DNA from: Deinococcus aquatilis DSM 23025
GTDB lineage: Bacteria; Deinococcota; Deinococci; Deinococcales; Deinococcaceae
Assembly: GCF_000378445.1 (NCBI RefSeq)
Contig: NZ_KB899714.1
Location: 22,792-86,791, forward strand
DNA: 64,000 nt
Direction: 5' to 3'
A program made the translations under genes and the position numbers. The stretch's first letter is position 1, and each line of letters opens with the position of its first letter. The notes beneath the pieces are model-generated. The model saw only the letters and a list, made by a program, of their open reading frames with translations, did not search any database and was not told where the DNA came from. Shown in pieces: positions 41,323-48,792 of this stretch.

Positions 41323-42594
41323 TCATACAAGGTGTCCATCCAGATCAGCCAGGATGCACTGATTCTTGCCTCGCCGCTTAGCCTGATACATCGCGAAGTC
41401 GGCCGATCGCAAGACCGCTTGGACGTCGAGGTCGGCGCCAGTCACCATCCGGATGCCCACACTACAGGTGATGGTGGCTTCTCCCTCGGGGAGCCGGAAA
41501 GGTGGTTCACAAGCCTGTACCAACTGCTGGCCCAAGGCGACAGCTTGGAGTGGATCTGAGACCCCCCGCCACAGCACCGTGAACTCGTCTCCGGCCAGAC
41601 GCGCGATCACATCTCGGGGGCCCACCACCTGTGTCAACCGCCGGGTGACTTGGCGCAGCAGGGTGTCCCCCGCCGCATGTCCGAAGGTATCGTTGACCGC
41701 CTTGAAGCCGTCGAGATCCATGAATCCGACCGCAACACTTGGACCGCCCGCCCTCAGGCGATCCAGCGCCTCTTGAAGTTTCATTTCGAAGAGTACCCGG
41801 TTGGGCAGCCCTGTGAGTGGGTCATGCTCCAGAGCCTGCTGCATCGCTTGCTGACGCCGCACCCGTTCCGTGACGTCTGCAAGCGATGCCACTACCCCTC
41901 TAGGCCAAGCTGGGCTGGCATTCACTCGCAGCCACCGCTCCTCTCCATTGGGGAGGGGGACACTCAGGATCACGTTGAGTTGGGGTTGTCCGGTCTGCAG
42001 GGCCATCTGGAGCGGCAGGCGGTCGACCGGGAGCGGCTGCCCATCTGGACCGGAAGCCTTCAGGCCGAAGGAGAAGAAGTCTTGCTGACTCATCCTGTCA
42101 CTAGGGTGGCCGAGGAGCTGCGCGGCCCGGCGGTTGAAGCGTTGCAGCTGCATGTGGTGGTCGAACAACACCACGCCCTCGTGTAACCCGTCGAGCATGC
42201 TCTGCAACTGGATCTGGGTCTGTTGTCGCTGGAGGGTCATGGCGAGCAGGGCGGCCACATCCCGCACCGCCGAACTTACAGCGTGCTGCTCGGTCGGAAA
42301 GCACACGCACAGCGCGCCATGAACGGCGCCGCTGATGTCCACCAAAGATGTGCCGTATAGGAGCGGCAGGTGAGGGGCCACCAGCACAACCCCAGGTTCC
42401 AGCTCTGCCACGTGTTGGGCAAAGGAGAGCAGTTTTGGGGTCATCACCGGGAAGTGGGAGGCCAGCACTGCTCGATCGCTGGGCAGCGGACGCCACAGCA
42501 CCACAGCGCCGCGGAGCCCCCGGGCCAGCCAGGGGAGCAAGGCCGCCAGCTCCTGCTCGGCCCAGTCCTGCACCGAGCCGTTCGGAGAGAGCAT
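41323..42594 (-). CDS. GAF/PAS/GGDEF diguanylate cyclase in element
   Basis: A 423-residue soluble signalling protein. It has an N-terminal GAF-like part (about 15-135), a PAS-like domain (about 140-250) and a GGDEF domain (about 260-420). The active loop reads IARLAGDEFTVLW, i.e. AGDEF rather than GGDEF; some AGDEF cyclases are active. DPLTGLPNR and DLDGFKAVND are intact. ATG 42594 has GAGG upstream; an ATG at 42669 is possible. It follows a small gene on the same strand (stop at 42673). An element-borne cyclase can alter host c-di-GMP; this is inference. Confidence 0.88.
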   Translation of the reverse strand: MLSPNGSVQDWAEQELAALLPWLARGLRGAVVLWRPLPSDRAVLASHFPVMTPKLLSFAQHVAELEPGVVLVAPHLPLLYGTSLVDISGAVHGALCVCFPTEQHAVSSAVRDVAALLAMTLQRQQTQIQLQSMLDGLHEGVVLFDHHMQLQRFNRRAAQLLGHPSDRMSQQDFFSFGLKASGPDGQPLPVDRLPLQMALQTGQPQLNVILSVPLPNGEERWLRVNASPAWPRGVVASLADVTERVRRQQAMQQALEHDPLTGLPNRVLFEMKLQEALDRLRAGGPSVAVGFMDLDGFKAVNDTFGHAAGDTLLRQVTRRLTQVVGPRDVIARLAGDEFTVLWRGVSDPLQAVALGQQLVQACEPPFRLPEGEATITCSVGIRMVTGADLDVQAVLRSADFAMYQAKRRGKNQCILADLDGHLV

Positions 42595-42672
42595 AGCGAC
42601 CTCAGTGTACGACTGAGAGCCGCTCCTGTTGAGCTGGCAGAAGCCTTTAGAGAAGGGGGGCGTCGACATGCC

Positions 42673-42981
42673 TTATGCCAACATCGCACCGCTCACCCCT
42701 GTTAGACAGTGCCCATTGGGCAACCGAACTTGCAGGACGTGCTCAGGACGGAAGTGGACGATCTGGCCCGCGGGTAGCTCCGGGAAACTGGAGGTGGCCC
42801 AAAGCACTTGGGCGCGGTGCGTGGAGTCTTGCAGGCACTCGACCACCTGCACCCAGACGAGTTCCTCGCGGGTGTCATGCTCTCCAGTGACCAGCAAGAG
42901 GGCGTGGGCACTGGAGCCAAGTTCGTAGCTGGCGGGCGGGGCGACGTGGGCGAACGTGTAGGTCGGGTCTGGGACGAGCAT
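42673..42981 (-). CDS. Hypothetical protein upstream of element GGDEF gene
   Basis: A 102-residue beta-rich soluble protein starting MLVPDPTYTFAHVAPPASYE. Its final part, LPAGQIVHFRPEHVLQVRLPNG, looks like an SH3/Tudor-type surface, but I do not recognise the family. AGGAG six bases before the ATG makes the gene credible. It probably forms a two-gene transcript with the GGDEF protein. Confidence 0.65.
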   Translation of the reverse strand: MLVPDPTYTFAHVAPPASYELGSSAHALLLVTGEHDTREELVWVQVVECLQDSTHRAQVLWATSSFPELPAGQIVHFRPEHVLQVRLPNGHCLTGVSGAMLA

Positions 42982-43347
42982 GTGGATCTCCTTTGGGACG
43001 CGGTCTGCGCCCTCATGGCTGTGCTCTCGCCTGCCAACACGAACGAAGGGGCAGCGCTTGCAGCCAGGGGTGATCCCTGCGCCCTGACCCCGGGGGAGTG
43101 GGGGGGAGTCCTAACAACCTTGTGAGCAGCCGTTGCGGGGCAACGCCTCTTTACTGGCGGGCGGGGGAGTAGGGGGGCGTGCCCGAACTGCGGCCCTCCA
43201 AACACCTGCCGCGCCGCCTCAAAAAAACTGGGCCGAGAACGCGATGTATGGACTAGACACCGGCTGCATACCGCGCTATGTTAAAGAAATCAAAGGCGAC
43301 CTCCACGGGTCGCCTTTCTTCTTGCTACCTACCTAAACGTCAAGACT
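42982..43347. other. Non-coding, G-run rich stretch in element
   Basis: No convincing gene. Two G-run clusters (43092-43106; about 43150-43180) alternate with C-rich sequence. A small frame at 43133-43336 lacks support. The terminator at its right end is separate. Confidence 0.5.
43292..43317. terminator. Bidirectional terminator
   Basis: 10-bp stem AAAGGCGACC/GGTCGCCTTT (43292-43301, 43308-43317) with T/C-rich tail on the plus side and T-rich tail on the minus side, just after vapC. Confidence 0.7.
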
Positions 43348-43764
43348 TCACTCCTGCGGCGCGACGACCAGCCGCTGCACGTCGCTACCGAGGCGCACGA
43401 AGTGCTTGGCGTTCAGGGTGACCAGCCCCACCGCTCCCGCCCGCAACGCCGCCTGCGCGATCAGGGTGTCGTAGATCGCCCCACCCTGCAGACCCAGGTC
43501 ACGGCAGCGGGTCATGGCGTCGAAGTAGTCGGCGGGCAGGAGCGGCAACACCGTCCACGTCTGCGTGAGGCTGTCCAGCACGGCGCGGACTTGCGTGGGT
43601 GGATAGCGCAGCTGCGGGTGGGCGGTCATTACCGCGAAGCACTCTGCGAGGCTGTGGACGCACAGGGCGGGACGCTCAGCCGCCTGCACCTGTTCGTCGG
43701 CCCAAGTGAAACGGGGATGGGCGCGCGTGAGTGCAGCGACGAGGGCGCTGGTGTCGAACACCAT
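43348..43764 (-). CDS. vapC: VapC-like PIN-domain toxin
   Basis: A 138-residue PIN-domain ribonuclease. Acidic residues are at the N-terminus (VFDTSAL), in the middle (SLAECFAVMT) and near the C-terminus (IYDTLIAQAALRAGA, then LNAKHF). ATG 43764 overlaps the vapB stop by one base (TGATG); GTG 43770 is an alternative. Toxicity by cleaving tRNA or rRNA is a family property. It sits on the element and may stabilise it. Confidence 0.9.
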   Translation of the reverse strand: MVFDTSALVAALTRAHPRFTWADEQVQAAERPALCVHSLAECFAVMTAHPQLRYPPTQVRAVLDSLTQTWTVLPLLPADYFDAMTRCRDLGLQGGAIYDTLIAQAALRAGAVGLVTLNAKHFVRLGSDVQRLVVAPQE

Positions 43765-44024
43765 CACCACGAACCGAGTACCTCAGTCAGGCGGGCGTCG
43801 CGCATCTCCTCAACGGGGTCACCCACGATGGGGACGGAGGCGTCCAAGATCAGGCGGCCTGCGTGCTCTACGGTCTGCACCGGGCGCGAGGCGGGGCGCA
43901 GGTGCAGTACGCCGCCTTCGAGTTCCACCTCCAGTTGCTCGCCTGCTTTGAGCGCCAGGGCGTCACGCAGGGCTTTCGGGATCAACACCCGACCAAAGCG
44001 ATCGATCTCCAAGTGCGCGGTCAT
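43764..44024 (-). CDS. vapB: VapB-like AbrB-type antitoxin
   Basis: An 86-residue swapped-hairpin AbrB/SpoVT DNA-binding protein: LEIDRFGRVLIPKALRDALALKAGEQLEVELEGGVLHL over residues 5-42. A flexible tail would neutralise VapC. TAAACT (44032-44037) ends seven bases before the ATG, a leaderless promoter probably autoregulated by the VapBC complex. Confidence 0.9.
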   Translation of the reverse strand: MTAHLEIDRFGRVLIPKALRDALALKAGEQLEVELEGGVLHLRPASRPVQTVEHAGRLILDASVPIVGDPVEEMRDARLTEVLGSW

Positions 44025-44069
44025 GTTTGGCAGTTTAGGCCACTTCTTGCCAAAGGTCTGGTGTCCAGA

Positions 44070-47000
44070 TCACGCCGCGTAGGCCACCGTCTCCTCACCT
44101 ACCTGCCGCACCAGTCCCAACTTCACCAAGGTTTCCAGCACTTCGTCCACAGTAGTGATGCGGGCATCCTTGAAGGTGCTGGTGACTTCCTGCGCTGTGA
44201 GAGGCCGTGCGGCGACTTGAAGCGTGTGCCGCACCGCCGCTGCCTGTTCGGACATCTTGGTGGGATAGGACGGCAGCGCCGCCACTGGCCCCGTGGCAGC
44301 CACCACCGCCATACCGAGGTCGCCCATCGCCGCTCCCTTGGGATCTTGGAAAGCGGGACGTAGGTAGCGGATCAGGCCCTGCCGTTCTTCCTGCGCCCGC
44401 TCTGCGTTGAGGGCCGCGAGACGCAGCAGTACGTCTTGATCAGTGAGCACCCCCGCCCACCCATAGGCCGACTGGACGAGCGCGTCGAGGGTGTCATGCA
44501 GCCCACGCAGGATGGTGACGAGTCCTTGGTCATGGATGATCCGCTCGGCAGGCGTCAGCGTTTCCCCTGATCGCAGCCGCTCCAGCACGTTGTACATCCC
44601 GGTCATGGTCAGCGAGGGGTGCTGGGTCAGCCGGGCATGGCGGTGGTCGTCTAGGGCTTGCCCCGCCTTGCGGATGGCCTCAGCCTGCTCGAAGGTAGCG
44701 ACGGGAAAGGGGAACGTTTCGAGGCAGCGCGACTTGACGTAGACGGGATCGTTCCCCACCCCCATGCGGCTGCCCTGCGCGAATGCCCAGACGACATGGG
44801 AGCGACTGCTGAGCACGCCCAGCACGTAGGCATCGTCGTGGGCGATGTTAACGACCTTATGGTCCGGCAGGATGCGAGCGTCGAGGAACTGGAAGAAGCG
44901 GTGCTTGCTGGTCTCCACCGTAGCGATGTATCGGGGGAGGCCCGCAAGAGCGCTTCGCAAGTCAGTGTTCTTGCGTCCAAACAACCACCAGTTGTCGCGC
45001 CGATAGGGCTCCCTGTTAGCATCTCTCTCCGGCTTCACCATCAGACGAACATGCTGATAGACCTCTGGGTAGCGTGCCTGTATCTCAGGCTCGTCTAACC
45101 CTGCAAGGTCAATCACCAGCACGTCACGGGGCCGCGAGGTGAGGTCACGTCCGTTGCGGTACTCCCGGATGTGCGCCTCCAAGCCGGGAACGCGGCCCAG
45201 TCCGAGGTCAGCGGCCTGCTCACGGGTCACGATGAATCCCGACCCCGCCAGCATCACGCCGTTGCTGCTCAGGCGCTCAAAAGCTTGCAGTGCCGTAGCC
45301 GTTGTCACATCTGCACCCACCGTGAGATCGGCGTTGATGCGCCCGGCCTGCTGCAGCGTCTTCACGAGGTACTCGCCGCTCTCCCCTACTTCTTCAGCTA
45401 CCACCCGCTCCAACACACCGTCTCGCTGCCCACGTGCCATCACGGTCATGGCGATCCTCACCGCCGCGCCGTCGGCCTCATCCACCCAAGGATGATCGGG
45501 CAGCGCGTACACGAGGCTCAGTGGATGAGCACGTTTCACGCTGTCGGCCAGGTGCGCCTCAATCACGCGACGGTTGAAGGTCTGCTTGATGGAGTTGGTG
45601 GTGACGAACCCGAAGCGGCGCAGCCTTGGCAGGCTCGCCATGATGCTCGCCGCCCGATGCCACCAGAACATGACGAAGTCGGCACTGTCTGGCACACCGG
45701 GGCTGCCCCGCACGGACTTGTAGGTGTCTCGCAAAGCCGCGACGTAGCCGTCACCCAAGGCCTCGCGCATCGCCTCCCCCTTGCCGATGAACGGCGGGTT
45801 GCCCACGATGAAGTCAGCTGCGGGCCAGATCGGCTGCCGGGGCTTGGGGTAGAGGGTGTCCTGCACGCGGGCGGCGGGGTCAGGCACGTCTCGCCCGGTC
45901 ACGGGATCGGTCAGGCAGGTCACGCTGTCCCAGCGCGTCACGGGCTGCCCGTCTTTGCCGACATGCGGCTTTGGAGTGTCGGAGGCCAGCACCGCGTCGG
46001 TGCGACGGATGTTCTTGAAGGCTTTCAGGATCGGCTCCGGTGGACTGGCCTGCCCATGCTCGCGGGCGTAAAGCTGGAGGTAACCGATCCATAGCACCAA
46101 CTCGGCTACTCGCGCCGCACGCGGATTTACTTCAAGGCCCAAGAACTGCTCGGGGCTGATGCCGATCAGGGGCGCGACGCCGCCCAGACCCACCAACGTC
46201 TCCACCACCTCGGCCTCCAAGCGCTTCAGCAATTCCATCGAGACGTACAGGAAGTTACCCGTGCCACAGGCCGGGTCGAGCACCCGCTGCTGTTGCAGCG
46301 CGGCCAGGAAGCGCTCCACCACGCCACGAGCTTTCAGGCGGGCCGCGTCGCTGCCCTCTCCCTTGTCGAGGGTGCTCTGCACCTCAACCTGCACGCCGCG
46401 CCAGTCCTCGCGCAGCGGAGCCAGCACGGTCTGGTTGACCAACCGCTCTACGTAGGCCCGCGGCGTGTAGTGCGCGCCCAGGCGATGCCGCTCGGCAGGA
46501 TCAAGTGCGCGCTCCACCAGCGTGCCGAAGATGCTCGGCTCCACCTGGCTCCAGTCATGGCCTGCTGCGGTGATGAACAGTTCGAGCTGGGCCGCGCTCA
46601 CGGGCAACACCTCCACGTTCTCGAACAGGCCGCCGTTGAAGTGCTTGACCTGCTCCTGTAGCGCCACGCTGTACCCACCGGTCGCCATCTTGGCCCACAG
46701 CTCGGCCACCGTAGGCTCGAAGCGTTCTGGGTGGCCGCGCATGCCCTCCAACGCCTTGCGAAACTTTGAGCTGCTGATCAAGCCAACATCCTCAGCGAAG
46801 AAGGTGAAGATCATCCGCATCAGGAAGGCACTCACGCGCTCCGGAGTCAGCTTCTTGCCCGCCGCATCGGGCTGACCCTCCATCCCCCGGCTGATGGCCG
46901 CGAGGGTGTCTGCCACCTGGCGCGTGACCTTGGCCGCGTGCAGGCTGGGGTCAAGGCTCATGGGGTTCAACCAGATCGCCCGCAGGCGCTCGCGAATCTC

Positions 47001-47573
47001 CGAACGGCGCAGGTCTTCCAGGGAGATGCGGTGGCTCTTGACGCTGGGAAAGGGTTGGTACGCGCCCCCGGTGCGGCTGAACTCGCTGTAAATCTCGATC
47101 ACATGGCCCACGTCCACCACCAGCACGAACGGCGGGCGACCTTCGCTGGCGGGCAGGAGGCGCACGTACCCTTCGGCCTGCTCACGGGCGCGGCGCATGA
47201 AGGTGTCCCAGCCCGCCGTGCCGCGCGTGCCGTGGCCCTTCTTGAGCTTGGCCGACTTGGCCTTCACCTTGGACTTGACCTGCGCCCGCACAGCTTCTTC
47301 CTCAGCCGCTTCCTTCTCGACGCCCTGCTTGGCCTCCAGCACGAAGCTGGCCCGGCGATACAGGTCGATGCGGCGCGGTGTGGGTGCGCCGTCGTCATGC
47401 GGCTCGTAAACCGTGCGCTCCAGCACGTAGGCGTTGTCGGCGTCGTTCGGGCGGGTCGGCTCAGGTTCTGGCACGTCCAGCACGCGGCACAGCTCACTGA
47501 GGAACGGCCCGTAGTTGGCGCGCTCGGCCCCGCCCGAAGCGGCCCAGCGGGAGATGAAGGCGTCAAGATCCAT
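44070..47573 (-). CDS. Restriction-modification fusion (MmeI/YeeA-like, type IIG/IIL)
   Basis: A 1167-residue protein. Nuclease-like N-terminus: RIDLYRRASFVLEAKQG (PD-(D/E)XK pattern with EAK, about 67-83). Methyltransferase core: motif I VLDPACGTGNFLYVSMELL (about 425) and motif IV FIVGNPPFIGKG, giving adenine N6-methylation chemistry. A target-recognition region follows and a ~150-residue C-terminal extension ends with a winged-helix-like TFKDARITTVDEVLETLVKL. All motifs look intact. ATG 47573 (MDLDAFISRWAAS) is preferred to a longer frame starting at 47813. There is no separate restriction or specificity gene; vapBC lies directly downstream. Confidence 0.88.
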   Translation of the reverse strand: MDLDAFISRWAASGGAERANYGPFLSELCRVLDVPEPEPTRPNDADNAYVLERTVYEPHDDGAPTPRRIDLYRRASFVLEAKQGVEKEAAEEEAVRAQVKSKVKAKSAKLKKGHGTRGTAGWDTFMRRAREQAEGYVRLLPASEGRPPFVLVVDVGHVIEIYSEFSRTGGAYQPFPSVKSHRISLEDLRRSEIRERLRAIWLNPMSLDPSLHAAKVTRQVADTLAAISRGMEGQPDAAGKKLTPERVSAFLMRMIFTFFAEDVGLISSSKFRKALEGMRGHPERFEPTVAELWAKMATGGYSVALQEQVKHFNGGLFENVEVLPVSAAQLELFITAAGHDWSQVEPSIFGTLVERALDPAERHRLGAHYTPRAYVERLVNQTVLAPLREDWRGVQVEVQSTLDKGEGSDAARLKARGVVERFLAALQQQRVLDPACGTGNFLYVSMELLKRLEAEVVETLVGLGGVAPLIGISPEQFLGLEVNPRAARVAELVLWIGYLQLYAREHGQASPPEPILKAFKNIRRTDAVLASDTPKPHVGKDGQPVTRWDSVTCLTDPVTGRDVPDPAARVQDTLYPKPRQPIWPAADFIVGNPPFIGKGEAMREALGDGYVAALRDTYKSVRGSPGVPDSADFVMFWWHRAASIMASLPRLRRFGFVTTNSIKQTFNRRVIEAHLADSVKRAHPLSLVYALPDHPWVDEADGAAVRIAMTVMARGQRDGVLERVVAEEVGESGEYLVKTLQQAGRINADLTVGADVTTATALQAFERLSSNGVMLAGSGFIVTREQAADLGLGRVPGLEAHIREYRNGRDLTSRPRDVLVIDLAGLDEPEIQARYPEVYQHVRLMVKPERDANREPYRRDNWWLFGRKNTDLRSALAGLPRYIATVETSKHRFFQFLDARILPDHKVVNIAHDDAYVLGVLSSRSHVVWAFAQGSRMGVGNDPVYVKSRCLETFPFPVATFEQAEAIRKAGQALDDHRHARLTQHPSLTMTGMYNVLERLRSGETLTPAERIIHDQGLVTILRGLHDTLDALVQSAYGWAGVLTDQDVLLRLAALNAERAQEERQGLIRYLRPAFQDPKGAAMGDLGMAVVAATGPVAALPSYPTKMSEQAAAVRHTLQVAARPLTAQEVTSTFKDARITTVDEVLETLVKLGLVRQVGEETVAYAA

Positions 47574-47686
47574 GAGTGACGCTGAGTCTTGCACGGTATG
47601 TAGTGAGGCAAGCGCTGAAACGTGCAACGGGGGCACACCACCCCCGTTGGGCCGCACTTGCAGCCTGAAGCTACCGACAATGTTGC

Positions 47687-47692
47687 TAGGGT
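47687..47692 (+). promoter_or_regulatory. -10 box of element lipoprotein gene
   Basis: TAGGGT-GACCT-GTG, five bases before the GTG at 47698. Confidence 0.5.
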
Positions 47693-47697
47693 GACCT

Positions 47698-48153
47698 GTG
47701 CGAATCCAACCTCTTCTGCTCAGCGTCGCCAGTGCGCTGATCTTCACGGCCTGCGGTGGCCGCCAGTCCGACAGTGCCTCCTTCACTGCGCCCCCAGACT
47801 TTGACTCCACCAAGGGTCAGTGCAACCCCGGCTACACCTATCCGCCCAGCAGCCCGTGCAGTCAGCCCAAGCCGCCCGTCAGCAGCTCGAACGGGATGCG
47901 GGTCGTCCTCACCACCATCAACTGCCCCGCCAGCTTTGGGGTTGCCACCGACACTGGGGTCAGCGAGTCGAGCAGCGTGAGCAACTACGATAAGACGTTC
48001 AGCGCGGCACGCGGCACCCTCTTTGCGGCGACGGCTCAGAGCACTTGCGGCGCAGGCGGCTCGGCCACCGTTCGCTTGTACCGTGACGGCACGCTGCTGG
48101 GGTCGGACTCCAAGGTTGGCCCAAGTGTTGCCAAGGTCTCCGGCACCTACTGA
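47698..48153 (+). CDS. Putative small lipoprotein in element
   Basis: A 151-residue protein with a signal peptide ending in a lipobox-like LIFTAC (Cys 19), then a Ser/Pro-rich linker (about 30-65) and a ~80-residue beta domain (MRVVLTTINCPASFGVATDT...ATVRLYRDGTLLGSDSK) resembling small Ig-like secreted modules. Cys pairs may form disulphides. It is divergent from the restriction-modification gene. Function is unknown; an outer-surface or entry-exclusion role is possible but untested. Confidence 0.65.
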   Translation: MRIQPLLLSVASALIFTACGGRQSDSASFTAPPDFDSTKGQCNPGYTYPPSSPCSQPKPPVSSSNGMRVVLTTINCPASFGVATDTGVSESSSVSNYDKTFSAARGTLFAATAQSTCGAGGSATVRLYRDGTLLGSDSKVGPSVAKVSGTY

Positions 48154-48792
48154 TACCTTCACCACGATGACATCCGGGCGGCCTTTGGGTCGCCTTCTTT
48201 GCAACGCCATCCAGTGTGCTGCACGAGTACCGACGGCAACGACGCCTCCTCACGCCAGTGAGGTTCGCTCCGCCGCCATCCGGCGTGTGTCACCCTCGAC
48301 GGGAAGAGCTGTCGTTGCCGCCCCGCAGCCGGAACGCGAGCCGCCCTGCCATGACCGCGTGACACCCTGACGCGTCGCGCTGACGTTCACCGCACCTCGC
48401 CGCGGGCGCTTACGTCCAGAAGCAACGGAGGCTCTTCGCGCAGCGGTGGCCGCGTGACACCTCCGCACGTTCAAGCGGTCGCGCCGCACGTCAGAACGTC
48501 CTCCGCACACACCGCGCACCGTAAACGCTGTGCTCCCGCCCCGTTCCAACCGCGTCTGGACGCCTGTACGTCCAGGCGCCAAGCACTTAGCAGGAGAGCA
48601 CAGCACTGAAGCCCGAACACTCGACATCGCCCCCGTCGGGGGTCTCTTGCAGCCTTGGGGCGGCCTCCGCTACGCTCCGTCCGCGCCGCGCAGGGTGAAG
48701 CTGATCCAAGTCAACCTCAAGTGCTCAATCCCTACATGCCTGCTCCGACACCTTTCTCTCTATCGTTCCCTTTGCATTGAGCGGAGTTAACC
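48154..48792. other. Long non-coding region with short repeats
   Basis: 640 bases without a supported gene between the lipoprotein and helicase genes. CCGCGTGACACC occurs twice (48355-48366, 48450-48461), and GTGTCAC (its inverted core) at 48287-48293. A 7-bp hairpin CTGGACG/CGTCCAG lies at 48556-48575. It may be an origin, regulatory or transfer site; nothing decisive is seen. Confidence 0.45.

Noticed and set aside
43092..43180. G-quadruplex candidate
   Set aside because: Runs of G occur, but two clusters in one strand without four well-spaced runs are not enough to claim a G4.
43133..43336. 67-residue plus-strand frame in element
   Set aside because: It ends within the bidirectional terminator, lacks a ribosome site or -10, and its composition is repetitive.
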